Positions 1 to 8,884 are shown, counted from the stretch's first letter. The stretch: DNA of 64,000 bases from Thalassovita litoralis (GCF_900182725.1 NZ_FXTO01000003.1:179337-243336), one strand, 5' to 3'. Translations and numbers: made by a program. Notes: generated by a model not told the origin, from the letters alone.

Positions 1-1346
1 CGGTACAGGCCCATGCCACCAACACAGACATACAGGTTATACTCCGCGTCAAATGTCATCCCCAGCGGTTGCCCGCCAATTCGGGCGTAGACCTCGTGTC
101 GTTTGTAATCGGGTGCGAAAAAGCGGATGATGTCGCCGTGGCGGCTGCCGCAATACAGGTTGTCGTCTTCGTCCAGAACGACATCTTCGGGGGCTTCGAC
201 CTGCCCCAGCCCGATGATTTCCACATCATGCAGTCTTTCGTTCGGGGCGTAATCCGAATCCGGGCTGGTGGCGTCTTTGGACAGTCCGGGCAGTTCCAGC
301 AAGGCAGGGCTAACATAGAGTTCCTGTACAGCCTTATGGCGGTTCTTGAACCAGCGGATGTCCAGCGTGGCGGCCAGAAGCAGAATGGTGGCCAGAATGA
401 TCCGGGACGTACCTGCGGGCGTCGCCATGCGCAACAGACCATTGGTAATCAGCAGGATGATCAGCGTGCCAAGGATCGCTTTCATGACCGATCCCTTGCC
501 GCCGCCAAGCCGGATACCCCCCAGAATGGCCGCTGTCAGAACGGTGATTTCCAGCCCCTTGCCGGTATCGGCGCCGGGGCTGGCCAACCGCGCGGCATAA
601 AAGATTGCCGAGGCCGCAGTCAGCACCCCCGAAGCGACATAGGACAGGGCGACGATCCGGTTCACCGGCAACCCGGTGTTATAGGCCGAACGGCGATTGC
701 CCCCTACGGCCAGCAACCACCAGCCATAGCGCAGACGGGTCAGGAAAATATGCGTGAAAATGGCAAGAATACCAAATGCCCAGACCACTGTCGGGATCGA
801 CAGGATGGCCCCGTATCCCATCCGGTCCCAGGCCGGTGAGTCGGGAAAATTCGATGAAATGGCCACCGCGACCTTTACGTTCAGCAGATCATGGATGGCT
901 TTGAACACGATCAACGTGACCATCGTGGTCAAAAAGGCCCGCATTCGGAAATATCCAATCAGGATACCGTTGATCGCCCCAAGCGCCGCCCCCAGAAGCA
1001 AGGTCACGGACACAGCCCCGATCAGCGGCATTTGCCAGACATGCATACAATACAGCACCAGCAAATTGCACAGCGCAAAAATCGAAGCGACACTAAGGTC
1101 AATGCCGCCCACAATCAGCACCAGCGAAATCCCCAGCACGACAAAGCCCAGTTCCGCAGCCTGCCGGAAGTTATCAGACAGGTTGTTGGCGGAAATGAAG
1201 TTGTCGATCTGGGCGCTGAAGAAAACAATGGTGAAAATCAGCACGATCAATGGAACTGCCGTTTCCATCCACGGCTTTTGCAGGATCTCTCCGAAGATGT
1301 GATCCGGCCAGTACTTATAGCGTAATTTCTTCAAGGTCTGTGACAT
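1..1346 (-). CDS. ABC sugar-type permease fused to SMP-30/strictosidine-synthase-like domain (partial, 3' end off window)
   Basis: 448 codons are visible, beginning at ATG 1346 and open to the left edge. Residues 1 to about 330 form an RbsC/AraH-like inner-membrane permease: many hydrophobic segments, a GGIDLSVAS motif near residue 80, and an AAILGGIRLGGGKGS stretch near residue 280. After a hydrophilic linker (about 335-380) the frame continues without a stop into EAPEDVVLDEDDNLYCGS and GGQPLGMTFDAEYNLYVC. These are typical blades of the SMP-30/gluconolactonase and strictosidine synthase beta-propeller family. The gene is downstream of the binding protein and second permease in the same operon. 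Inference: a solute importer subunit carrying a tethered lactonase-like domain, probably on the cytoplasmic face. The end of the propeller is not in the window, so its catalytic residues cannot be judged. Confidence 0.85.
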   Translation of the reverse strand, partial: MSQTLKKLRYKYWPDHIFGEILQKPWMETAVPLIVLIFTIVFFSAQIDNFISANNLSDNFRQAAELGFVVLGISLVLIVGGIDLSVASIFALCNLLVLYCMHVWQMPLIGAVSVTLLLGAALGAINGILIGYFRMRAFLTTMVTLIVFKAIHDLLNVKVAVAISSNFPDSPAWDRMGYGAILSIPTVVWAFGILAIFTHIFLTRLRYGWWLLAVGGNRRSAYNTGLPVNRIVALSYVASGVLTAASAIFYAARLASPGADTGKGLEITVLTAAILGGIRLGGGKGSVMKAILGTLIILLITNGLLRMATPAGTSRIILATILLLAATLDIRWFKNRHKAVQELYVSPALLELPGLSKDATSPDSDYAPNERLHDVEIIGLGQVEAPEDVVLDEDDNLYCGSRHGDIIRFFAPDYKRHEVYARIGGQPLGMTFDAEYNLYVCVGGMGLY

Positions 1347-1435
1347 CGTCGGGTCCGTCAAACTGGGGCCGCTGGGATCAGGCCGCGTGATCCGGCACCG
1401 TATTCCACGGTGCCAGACACAATCCTGAGGGCATT

Positions 1436-2449
1436 TTACTTGATGCTTTCGAGCGTCCAGCAGGATTGCTGGTCCACGTTATCGGCGGTGAATTCGATCA
1501 GTGGCGTGTACAGGATCGTCTTGGTCGAACCGACCTCGTTCTTGTCCTGCAATGCTGCAAGGATCAGATCGTTCAGGTCGCGCGCCTGTCCCGGAACATC
1601 GTAGCTGACATAGTGCTGCCACAGGTTTTCACGGATACCCTTGCACGACAATTCGCCGCCACCGCCCGAGGTCGAAACAAACACATCGTTGGTTTTACCC
1701 GCTTCGGCCAGTGCCGCCGCTGTTCCAATGTCCGTGTTGTCCCAGACCCCCAGAATTCCGCAAAGATCCGGATGCTGTTGCAGAACCACTTGCGTGATCG
1801 ACTTTGCCTTGGCGGATTCATAAGCGCCGGTCGACTGAACGCTGACCACCTGAATCTTATCATTTCCATTCAGGACATTTTCATAGCCATGCAGCATGTA
1901 GGCGGAAAACGGGCTGGTCGGCGGACCGGCCAGGATCAGAACCTTACCGGATTTACCTTCACCAGTGCAGTGGTTCACGACCGCATTGGCCTGAGTTTCA
2001 CCGATTTCAACCACATCCGCCCCAACAAAGCCGGTGGTCAGGATGTTGGTTTTCATGTTGAGCTGAAGTACGTGAATCCCGGCATCTTCGGCTCGTTTCA
2101 GAAGTCGGGCATAGGATTGCACATCAGGGTTCTGCACCACCAGCACATCGGGCTTTTCCGAAATCAGCGATGTGATGGTTTGGGCACCGGCGGCAGTGTT
2201 GAAGTTCGAATTGCGAACCTCGTATTTATACCCCAGCTTTTCGGCCTGCCGGGCCATCATTTTCGACCAGCCCTCGGTCAGATCAAGCCCCATGAAAACC
2301 GGCACGAAAACGACGCTGCGGTCTTTCAGACTGGCATATAGCGCATCGCGGGCCGGGTCGTTGATGCTTTGCTGTGCCACGGCGGAACCGCCGATTGCGA
2401 ATGACAGCAGAGTCACGGCCGTCATCGCGGCTTTGGTAAATAGTTTCAT
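1436..2449 (-). CDS. Periplasmic sugar-type ABC substrate-binding protein
   Basis: 337 residues. The N-terminus has a clear Sec signal peptide (MKLFTKAAMTAVTLLSFAIG, cleavage after AVA-QQS). The mature part has the alternating pattern of type 1 periplasmic binding proteins (RbsB/Peripla_BP_4): VVFVPVFMGLDLTEGW near the start, a PDVLVVQNPD segment, GKVLILAGPPTSPFSAYML, and GILGVWDNTDIGTAAALAEAG. It delivers a small carbohydrate-like ligand to the two permeases of the same operon; the ligand is not evident. A good Shine-Dalgarno (GGGAGGAAAA) precedes ATG 2449. It lies between the two permease genes, 51 bases after one and about 90 before the other. The C-terminus contains a late cysteine (DQQSCW) that could pair with other cysteines in the periplasm. 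Confidence 0.88.
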   Translation of the reverse strand: MKLFTKAAMTAVTLLSFAIGGSAVAQQSINDPARDALYASLKDRSVVFVPVFMGLDLTEGWSKMMARQAEKLGYKYEVRNSNFNTAAGAQTITSLISEKPDVLVVQNPDVQSYARLLKRAEDAGIHVLQLNMKTNILTTGFVGADVVEIGETQANAVVNHCTGEGKSGKVLILAGPPTSPFSAYMLHGYENVLNGNDKIQVVSVQSTGAYESAKAKSITQVVLQQHPDLCGILGVWDNTDIGTAAALAEAGKTNDVFVSTSGGGGELSCKGIRENLWQHYVSYDVPGQARDLNDLILAALQDKNEVGSTKTILYTPLIEFTADNVDQQSCWTLESIK

Positions 2450-2500
2450 GTTTTCCTCCCATTTGTTTTCGGAACGTTTTGTTCCGGGCCGTAAGTCAGT

Positions 2501-3484
2501 TCAGATATCCCCTTGCTTCGCGGTCTCCTCGTTGCGGGGGTTCAGGATGCTGTCGGTCATCAGCGCGGCCAGCAACACCATCCCCCGGACCAGATTCTGC
2601 CCTTCAAAGGAAACGTTCATGATCGTCATGCCATTGATGATCGTGCCGATCAGCAAAGTGCCGATAATCACGTTCCAGACCCCGCCGCGCCCGCCGGACA
2701 GGCCAATACCGCCCAGCACGACGACTAGGATCACGTCGTAAATCCATGTCAGGTTGAAAATCCGCGTATCCATGTTTGCCGAGGACGCGGCCAGAACCAG
2801 CCCGGCGAACAGGGCAATTACCGAGGCCATCACATATTGCAGAATAATGATCGGGCGCACCCGCACCCCAGTGATCCGTGCCGCCAGCAGGTTGTCCCCG
2901 AGGGCATAGATGAAGAACCCCATTCGGGTCTTTTTCAGAAAGATATGGACGACAAGCGCCGCCGCCAGAAAGGCAAGGATCGAATAGGGAATGCCCAGAA
3001 TGACCCCGCGTCCGATCCATGAAATCGAATCCAATGCGGGGGGCCATGCCACGATGTCATATTCGAACAGCCCGCTTTGGCCGATCCCAGCGATCCCGAT
3101 GCCCACTGCCAGCGTGGCGAACAAAGCGGGGATTTCCGCATAGGCCACCAGAACGCCATTCAGCACGCCGGTCGCGATTGCAAAGGCCAGCCCGGCCAGT
3201 ATTGCCAGAACCGGCGGATATCCGGCCCCCGCAAGGGTCATCACCCAAGCCGCGGGAACCGCCAGCGTTGCGATCATCGACAGGTCGATCCCGCGCCCGA
3301 TCACGACGATGGCCATGCCCAATCCCAGAATGCCCAGAACGGAAACCGATCTGACCAGCGTGAGGATATTCCCCGCCGATATAAACCCCGGCAGAAATAC
3401 CGCGAATGACAGGAAAATCAGAATAAACAGTATCAGGACAATGATCTGCTGATCCAGTTTTCGGCCACGTAAGAGGTTGAGCAT
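2501..3484 (-). CDS. ABC transporter inner-membrane permease (RbsC-like)
   Basis: 327 residues, almost entirely hydrophobic with about nine to ten predicted membrane helices. Family signatures visible are VIGRGIDLSMIATLAVPAAW near residue 65 and VVLGGIGLSGGRGGVWN near residue 260, the EAA-like cytoplasmic loop that contacts the ATPase. It is BPD_transp_2 family, the usual partner of ribose/xylose-type binding proteins. The operon has a second, longer permease (1-1346), so the transporter is probably a heterodimeric channel. The ATP-binding subunit is not in the window and may lie downstream beyond position 1. This gene lies about 70 bases downstream of the SDR gene in the same direction and ends 51 bases before the binding-protein start. 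Confidence 0.88.
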   Translation of the reverse strand: MLNLLRGRKLDQQIIVLILFILIFLSFAVFLPGFISAGNILTLVRSVSVLGILGLGMAIVVIGRGIDLSMIATLAVPAAWVMTLAGAGYPPVLAILAGLAFAIATGVLNGVLVAYAEIPALFATLAVGIGIAGIGQSGLFEYDIVAWPPALDSISWIGRGVILGIPYSILAFLAAALVVHIFLKKTRMGFFIYALGDNLLAARITGVRVRPIIILQYVMASVIALFAGLVLAASSANMDTRIFNLTWIYDVILVVVLGGIGLSGGRGGVWNVIIGTLLIGTIINGMTIMNVSFEGQNLVRGMVLLAALMTDSILNPRNEETAKQGDI

Positions 3485-3556
3485 GGTTCGATCCTGTTTC
3501 TGGGGCTGGACGGGCTGATGTCTGTCAGCCCGCGGTCACTGTTGGAGCGGACGGGG

Positions 3557-4306
3557 TCAGACCCCGCGCCCGCCGTCCACTTCAAGGGCAACACCCGTGA
3601 TGAATTCGGCGTCATCCGAACTCAGGTACAGCGCGGCCCCGGCCACATCAGACGGCCGGGCCATGCGGCCCAGTGGGATTGTCGCCAGGAACGCCGTGCG
3701 ATTTTCGGGGGTATTGGCCATCCCCATGAAATCTTCGGTCAGGCCGGTATCCCCCAGCACCGGGCAAATCGCGTTTACCCGGATCTTATCGGGGGCCAGT
3801 TCGACCGCGATGCCCTTGGACAGGTTGGTCGCCGCCGCCTTGGAACCGTTATACCAGACCAGTCCGGGGCGCGGACGCAGCGCCCCAATCGAGGCCACGT
3901 TCAGAATGACCCCACCGCCCTGCCTGCGCATCACGGGCACTACGGCCTTGGTGGCCAGATAAATCGCCTTAACGTTGACATCGTAAATACGGTCAAAGGT
4001 TTTTTCGTCGACTTCCAGCATCGAACCGTTGCGGCTGGTGTAGCCTGCGTTGTTGATCAGGATGTCCAGACGGCCAAATTTGGTTTCGGCTAGGTCAATC
4101 ATTGCCTGAACATCGGCCTGCACGGTCACATCTGTCTGGATGGCAACGGCGGCATCGCCGATTTCGTCCGCGACACGTTTGGCCCCTGCGCCATTGATGT
4201 CAGCGACCACGACCTTTGCGCCCTCCTGCGCAAATCGTTTGGCGATCCCTTCACCGAAGCCGGACCCTGCACCCGTAATCACTGCAACTTTCCCCGGAAT
4301 ACGCAT
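3557..4306 (-). CDS. Short-chain dehydrogenase/reductase (SDR)
   Basis: 249 residues, the usual size of classical SDRs. The NAD(P)-binding motif TGAGSGFG is at about residues 11-18. NNAG is near residue 86, and the catalytic serine is followed by YNGSK with Tyr near 151. The C-terminus VDGGRGV is typical of the glucose 1-dehydrogenase/FabG-like branch. An acidic residue after the second strand (VVVADING) favours NAD over NADP. It should oxidise a hydroxyl of a sugar, polyol or hydroxyacid. It sits 15 bases downstream of the aldehyde dehydrogenase and directly upstream of the ABC genes, so it probably acts on the imported solute; with the downstream SMP-30-like domain this suggests a dehydrogenase-lactonase sequence. 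AGGGAG precedes ATG 4306. Confidence 0.85.
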   Translation of the reverse strand: MRIPGKVAVITGAGSGFGEGIAKRFAQEGAKVVVADINGAGAKRVADEIGDAAVAIQTDVTVQADVQAMIDLAETKFGRLDILINNAGYTSRNGSMLEVDEKTFDRIYDVNVKAIYLATKAVVPVMRRQGGGVILNVASIGALRPRPGLVWYNGSKAAATNLSKGIAVELAPDKIRVNAICPVLGDTGLTEDFMGMANTPENRTAFLATIPLGRMARPSDVAGAALYLSSDDAEFITGVALEVDGGRGV

Positions 4307-4321
4307 TCCCGCTCCCTTTCA

Positions 4322-5761
4322 TTAGTCGTGTTTGAGGACAATCGTTTTGGTCACAGTGAATTCGTGCATGGCCTGAAAGCCCTTTTCACGCCCGTGACCG
4401 CTGTGTTTGACACCGCCAAAGGGCAATTCCACCCCGCCGCCAGCGCCGTAATTGTTGATAAAAACCTGACCGCAGCGCAGCTTCTTGGCGACACGCATCT
4501 GCCGCGCCCCGCTATTGGTCCAGATCCCGGCAATCAGGCCGAATTCCGTATCGTTAGCGATGCGGATCGCGTCTTCTTCGTCGTCGAAGGGGATCGCAGC
4601 CAGAACCGGGCCGAACACTTCTTTACGGGCCAGATCGCTGGTTTCGGGGACCGGGCCGAACAAGGCGGGGGCGACATAATACCCCGTTCCCGGTGCGTCA
4701 GCATCCAGCGTGGCCTGCGCCAGACAAGGAACATTGGTTGCCTTGGCTTGGGTCAGGAAATGTTTCACGCGATCCTGCTGTTTGGCGCTGATCAGCGGGC
4801 CACAATGCAAGTCTTTTTCATGCGATCCGGCACGCAATCCGTTGATCCGTTCGGCCAGCGCCGCTGTCACCGTCTCGAAAATGTTGCGCTGGATCAGAAC
4901 CCGGCTGCCTGCCGAACAGGTTTGTCCGCCGTTTTGAATGATAGCCGCAACGACCACCGGCAGAGCCTCGTCCAGATCGGCGTCATCGAACAGGATTTGC
5001 GGGGATTTCCCGCCCAGTTCCAGCACACAGGCCCGATGATGCTGGGCCGAAGCGACCTGCACCAAGGTTCCCACCTCTGGCGAGCCGGTAAAGGAAATGA
5101 AATCCACATCGGGATGCGCTGTCAAGGCGGCCCCGGCGGTTTCGCCATATCCCGTGACCAGATTCAATGCACCGGGGGGCAGCCCGGCCTCGTGTGCCAG
5201 TTCCGTGAGACGGACGCAGCTTAAGCAAGCTTCTTCGGCGGGTTTCAGAACTGCCGCGTTTCCAGTAGCCAATGCAGGCCCCAAGGTGCGCCCGAACATC
5301 TGAGCCGGATAATTCCACGGAATGATATGACCAGTCACACCACGGGGTTCGCGAATAACCGAAACGAAATATTCGTTCAGATAGGGGATCGTTTCCCCAT
5401 GCAGCTTATCTGCCGCGCCGCCGTAGAATTCAAAATACCGGGCGCAGGCGGCAATATCGGCCCGCGCCTGTGACATCGGCTTGCCGGTATCGCGTGCTTC
5501 GATCTGGGTCAGCTCGTCCGCGTGTTTCAGGATCAACGCGCTGAGCCGGGACAGAACCCTGCCGCGCTCGGACGGGATAGTTGCCCCCCAAGCTCCCGCC
5601 AGACTGGCTCGTGCAGCCCGGACCGCCAGATCAATATCGGCGGCTTGTCCATCCGCAATACAGGAAAACACCTGACCGTCGCTGGGCGCGACCACATCAA
5701 TGGTTCCACCCTTTTCGGCGGCACGCCAAATGCCGTCGATACATATCTTTCCCGCAGTCAT
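4322..5761 (-). CDS. NAD(P)-dependent aldehyde dehydrogenase
   Basis: 479 residues, full length for the ALDH superfamily. The oxyanion asparagine region is IIPWNYPAQM, the nucleotide site FTGSPEVGT, the general base is in LELGGKSPQI, and the catalytic cysteine is in GGQTCSAGSRV. The C-terminal oligomerisation motif PFGGVKHSGHGREKG is of the betaine/aminobutyraldehyde dehydrogenase type. It oxidises an aldehyde to an acid in the cytoplasm. It is the first gene of the minus-strand operon that continues with the SDR and the sugar-type ABC transporter, and it is divergent from the LysR gene at 5926. A strong Shine-Dalgarno (GGGGGGAGAA) sits just before ATG 5761. The exact substrate is not shown by the sequence. 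Confidence 0.9.
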   Translation of the reverse strand: MTAGKICIDGIWRAAEKGGTIDVVAPSDGQVFSCIADGQAADIDLAVRAARASLAGAWGATIPSERGRVLSRLSALILKHADELTQIEARDTGKPMSQARADIAACARYFEFYGGAADKLHGETIPYLNEYFVSVIREPRGVTGHIIPWNYPAQMFGRTLGPALATGNAAVLKPAEEACLSCVRLTELAHEAGLPPGALNLVTGYGETAGAALTAHPDVDFISFTGSPEVGTLVQVASAQHHRACVLELGGKSPQILFDDADLDEALPVVVAAIIQNGGQTCSAGSRVLIQRNIFETVTAALAERINGLRAGSHEKDLHCGPLISAKQQDRVKHFLTQAKATNVPCLAQATLDADAPGTGYYVAPALFGPVPETSDLARKEVFGPVLAAIPFDDEEDAIRIANDTEFGLIAGIWTNSGARQMRVAKKLRCGQVFINNYGAGGGVELPFGGVKHSGHGREKGFQAMHEFTVTKTIVLKHD

Positions 5762-5829
5762 TTCTCCCCCCTGCAGTGCTGACGGCCGGTTATCGACAGC
5801 CGTCTGAGGGAAAGGCTATTGACGGTCTC

Positions 5830-5879
5830 AGTATGCGTCTAATACTCATTTCTTATTCATGTCATGCTTTTTCGGCATG
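5830..5879. promoter_or_regulatory. Two inverted repeats, candidate LysR operator
   Basis: The divergent intergenic region holds AGTAT-N7-ATACT at 5830-5846 (extended by a T and A one base further out) and CATGC-N7-GCATG at 5863-5879. Both have a 7-base spacer. The first fits the T-N11-A rule of LysR-type regulator sites. The likely binder is the LysR protein encoded at 5926, acting on the minus-strand operon starting at 5761. Confidence 0.45.
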
Positions 5880-5925
5880 GATGAGTGAAGGCACTGGCCT
5901 TCATGAAACGTGAGGAAGATGACGA

Positions 5926-6867
5926 ATGAACCTGAATCTTACCCATTTGATCAACTTTATTCAGGTCGTCGAATGGGGGAACGTTTCGAAGGCCGCGACC
6001 TATCTGAATATCGCGCAACCGGCGCTGAGCCGCCAAATTCAGTCGCTTGAAGCGACTCTGAATACCAAGCTGTTACGCCGTCAAAACTGGGGGGTGGAAC
6101 CGACGGAAGATGGCAGGATTCTTCTGGAACATGCCCGGCGTATCCAGAAGGAATGTCTTTCGGTACATGAAAGCGTGCGATCGAACAGGGACAGCCCGGT
6201 CGGGTCGGTTTATCTGGGCGTACCTGCGGCCTATGCAATCACATTGGTGCCGCCGCTGCTGCAAAGAATGCAGGTGCTGTATCCCAACATCAAAATTCAC
6301 ATCGTCGAAGCCTTCAGCGGGACGATCTATGAATGGTTGGTCAGCGGGCGGCTTGATCTGGCGGTTCTGTATCATTCCAAAGAACACACAGTCAAAGAAT
6401 CGACCCCGTTTTTCGTGGAAGAACTGATCGGGTTGACCGCGCCCGGTATGTTCCCGGACATGACCGAACTGACCCTTGCGGATCTTGCCGATCAAGAGAT
6501 TATCGCCCCGTGGCGTCCGCACCTATTGCGGTTGGTCCTGGATGAAAAATTCATCGAACTTGGGAAACTTTTCACGCCTAAGATCGAATTGGATTCAATG
6601 CCATGTATGATTGAAATGGCGCGGCGGGGTGACGGTATCGTGATCTTACCCCCATCCTGCGTGTTCCGGGAATTGTCCGAAGGGCAGCTCCGGGGCATTC
6701 CCCTGATGCCGAATGTCAAATTGTCGACGGCATTGGGAAAAACGCCCGAACGTCAACCTACGCGGGCAATGAATATTCTGACCAATGTGTTACGGGATCT
6801 GGTTGTTGAACTGGCCCCGCAAAAGGGGTGGAACGTTGTCGGGTCAGAAGACAACACTCCTACATAG
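5926..6867 (+). CDS. LysR-type transcriptional regulator
   Basis: 313 residues. The N-terminal winged helix-turn-helix is clear: NLTHLINFIQVVEWGNVSKA followed by AQPALSRQIQSLEATLNTKLLRR within residues 1-65. The remaining part is a LysR substrate-binding domain (about 90-295). It is encoded divergently from the aldehyde dehydrogenase/SDR/ABC operon across a 164-base intergenic region with two inverted repeats, the standard arrangement for a LysR activator and its target. GAGGA lies 10 bases upstream of ATG 5926. The inducer is unknown but is probably the transported solute or a metabolite of it. Confidence 0.9.
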   Translation: MNLNLTHLINFIQVVEWGNVSKAATYLNIAQPALSRQIQSLEATLNTKLLRRQNWGVEPTEDGRILLEHARRIQKECLSVHESVRSNRDSPVGSVYLGVPAAYAITLVPPLLQRMQVLYPNIKIHIVEAFSGTIYEWLVSGRLDLAVLYHSKEHTVKESTPFFVEELIGLTAPGMFPDMTELTLADLADQEIIAPWRPHLLRLVLDEKFIELGKLFTPKIELDSMPCMIEMARRGDGIVILPPSCVFRELSEGQLRGIPLMPNVKLSTALGKTPERQPTRAMNILTNVLRDLVVELAPQKGWNVVGSEDNTPT

Positions 6868-6936
6868 GCATCTAAGTGATCTTCGATCGCATTGGAGTTT
6901 TCAAGAATAGTAAGGGGTTCGCCCATACCGTTCTCA

Positions 6937-6973
6937 TGGCCAGTCGTGCGCGTCAGATTAGCCTGACTGGCCA
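6937..6973. terminator. Inverted repeat between convergent genes
   Basis: TGGCCAGTC at 6937-6945 and GACTGGCCA at 6965-6973 form a perfect 9-base stem with a 19-base loop, followed on the plus strand by an A-rich rather than T-rich run. It lies between the convergent LysR (+) and SDR (-) genes and may end transcription from either side. A second small hairpin (CCTTGA CGC TCAAGG, 6985-6999) overlaps the SDR stop codon. Confidence 0.35.
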
Positions 6974-6993
6974 GAAAATGCGCGCCTTGACGC

Positions 6994-7779
6994 TCAAGGT
7001 GTGTCTGTCAATGGCTCACGCAGTCCCCCATAGGCTGCCCAGTCCCCGGCCACCAGATAGCCTGCATCGACCGGAAGCACCGCCCCCGTGATCCCGGAAG
7101 CGGCGGGGCTGGCCAGAAAGCCAATGGCGGCGGCGATTTCCTGCGGCGCCACCAGACGACCCAATGCAGCGGCGGCCTCTAGCCGGGAGGCCCGAAGCGC
7201 CCCGGCGGACAGGCCACGATCCAGCGCGGGGGTTTCGGTAAAGCCCGGCGCGACGCAATTCACCCGCACCCCGCCCGGCCCCCATTCGGCCGCCAGCCCC
7301 TTGGACAGGTGGGCAATCGCGGCCTTGGCGGGGCCGTAGCCATGCAGCGGCCCCGTCCCCAGCCCGGCAACCGAGGCGATGGTGACAATCGCGCCTTGCC
7401 GCCGTTTGACCATCCGCCCGCCGAAGCTGCGGCAACAGGCATAGGTGCCGCGCAGATGCACCGCGATCATACGATCCCATTCGCCCCAGCTCAGGACCTC
7501 GGGGCGCAGGGTGCGTTGCAGAATGCCCGCGCAGGTCACAAGGATCGTGGGCGGGGTGTGCGCTTCCAGCAATTCGGCCAGCGATTCTATGGCGGTCTCA
7601 TCGGTCACATCAGCCTTGTGGAAAGCTGCGCCGATGCGGGCGGCGGCCTGATCCGCCCCGTCAGCCAGATCCAGAATCGTGACCTGCGCCCCCTGCCCGC
7701 GCAGCAATTGCGCCGTTGCCAAACCGATGCCGCTACCGCCGCCGGTGATCACCGCATGTTGCCCCGTCATATCCGCCAT
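6994..7779 (-). CDS. Short-chain dehydrogenase/reductase (SDR)
   Basis: About 261 residues from ATG 7779, chosen because a GGGGGCGG ribosome binding site sits just upstream and the Rossmann strand begins soon after (TGQHAVITGGGSGIG). A longer frame to 7815 adds 12 unlikely residues. Visible motifs are the TGGGSGIG cofactor loop and a Ser-Tyr-Lys region degenerate at the tyrosine neighbourhood (GPLHGYGPAKAAIAHLSKG). The C-terminus ends VDAGYLVAGDWAAYGG. It probably oxidises or reduces a hydroxyl/keto group of a pathway intermediate. It is divergent from the E1alpha gene and shares that promoter region, including the AATGA-N8-TCATT palindrome, so it should belong to the same regulon. Confidence 0.83.
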   Translation of the reverse strand: MADMTGQHAVITGGGSGIGLATAQLLRGQGAQVTILDLADGADQAAARIGAAFHKADVTDETAIESLAELLEAHTPPTILVTCAGILQRTLRPEVLSWGEWDRMIAVHLRGTYACCRSFGGRMVKRRQGAIVTIASVAGLGTGPLHGYGPAKAAIAHLSKGLAAEWGPGGVRVNCVAPGFTETPALDRGLSAGALRASRLEAAAALGRLVAPQEIAAAIGFLASPAASGITGAVLPVDAGYLVAGDWAAYGGLREPLTDTP

Positions 7780-7839
7780 ATCCGCCCCCTGTTCTGTGCT
7801 GCGGGCAGGATACACCTGCGCCGGGATTTTTCAATATTG

Positions 7840-7858
7840 AATGAATTATGATTCATTA
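7840..7858. promoter_or_regulatory. Operator candidate, AATGA-N8-TCATT type (site 1 of 3)
   Basis: AATGAATTATGATTCATTA contains perfect 7-base arms (AATGAAT/ATTCATT) around TATG. It lies between the divergent SDR and E1alpha genes. 16 of 19 bases are identical to the site at 16167-16185, and the outer AATGA/TCATT arms with the same spacing recur at 19223-19240. The likely binder is the TetR (14636) or IclR (15397) regulator of this island. Confidence 0.6.
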
Positions 7859-7921
7859 GTCATTTTTATTGACACCCCCGCCCGCCATTGGCAGGATCGG
7901 CGCAATCGAAGGAGACTCGTC

Positions 7922-8881
7922 ATGAAATTGGATGAGCTGGCGGCGCTGTATCGCCAGATGCTGTTGATCCGCCGCGCCGAGGAGCGGCTGCAAAAACTGT
8001 TCGCGGACGGGCTGGTGCCCGGTTTCCTACACCTATCCATCGGGCAAGAGGCGGTGCCGGTGGGCGTGTCCCATGCGTTGACGGACCGCGACACCGTATC
8101 GTCAAACCACCGGGGACATGGGCATACGCTGGCCAAAGGGGTGGATCTGAACGGGTTCTTCGCGGAAATCCTGGGCAAGGCGACGGGCCTGTGCAAGGGG
8201 CGTGGCGGGTCGATGCACGTAGCGGATCTGAGCAAGGGCATGTTGGGCGCCAACGGGATCGTGGGCGCGGGCCTACCGATCACCACAGGCAGCGCACTGG
8301 CACATAAAATTCAGGGGCAGGGCCATATTGCCGTGGTCTATTTCGGGGACGGGGCGCTGGCCGAAGGCGTGCTGCACGAATGCCTGAACATGGCCGCGCT
8401 GTGGGATTTGCCGATCCTGTTCGTATGTGAAAACAACGGCTGGTCCGAATTCAGCCCGACCGATCGGCAATTGGCAACCAGCTTGGACAAGCTGGCCAAG
8501 GCGTTCGGCATCACTTACCGGGCGGTGGATGGCAATGTAGTGGCGGATGTGGTGGCTGAATCCGGGCGGCTGGTGAAAGCCATGCGCAAATCCCCTGCCC
8601 CGGCGATTCTGGAATGTCACACAACGCGGGTGCGCGGCCATTTTGAAGGCGACCGGCAGGATTACCGCGACAGCGGGGAAATCGCCGGATTATCAGAACG
8701 CGATCCGCTGCGACTGTGTGCCGAGACAATGGCGCGGGCGGGCGGTACGCCTGAATTACTGGCGGAAATCGCCGGTTCTGTCGAAGCCGAGATCAAGGCC
8801 GCAACGCAGGCCGCGCTGGAGGCTCCGCTTCCCCGCAGCGAAGATATTCTTGCTGATGTCTATACCCGAGCCGAGGTCTGA
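7922..8881 (+). CDS. TPP-dependent dehydrogenase E1 alpha subunit (acetoin/2-oxoacid type)
   Basis: 319 residues from ATG 7922, preceded by GGAGA. The open frame extends further upstream but that part runs through the operator and has no family resemblance. The thiamine diphosphate motif is GDG at residues 142-144 ending in NN at 171-172. The active-site loop region NHRGHGHTLAKGVD and GRGGSMHVAD are typical of PdhA/AcoA. It forms the alpha2beta2 E1 with the next gene and decarboxylates or cleaves a 2-oxoacid or acetoin-like substrate, passing the acyl group to E2 (10663). No E3 gene is nearby, so the housekeeping dihydrolipoyl dehydrogenase must be shared. A biosynthetic pyruvate dehydrogenase role is unlikely given the catabolic context. 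Confidence 0.88.
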   Translation: MKLDELAALYRQMLLIRRAEERLQKLFADGLVPGFLHLSIGQEAVPVGVSHALTDRDTVSSNHRGHGHTLAKGVDLNGFFAEILGKATGLCKGRGGSMHVADLSKGMLGANGIVGAGLPITTGSALAHKIQGQGHIAVVYFGDGALAEGVLHECLNMAALWDLPILFVCENNGWSEFSPTDRQLATSLDKLAKAFGITYRAVDGNVVADVVAESGRLVKAMRKSPAPAILECHTTRVRGHFEGDRQDYRDSGEIAGLSERDPLRLCAETMARAGGTPELLAEIAGSVEAEIKAATQAALEAPLPRSEDILADVYTRAEV

Positions 8882-8884
8882 GAG

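Noticed and set aside
1466..2341. A 291-codon plus-strand frame over the substrate-binding protein
   Set aside because: Shadow of the binding-protein gene, which has a signal peptide and ribosome binding site.
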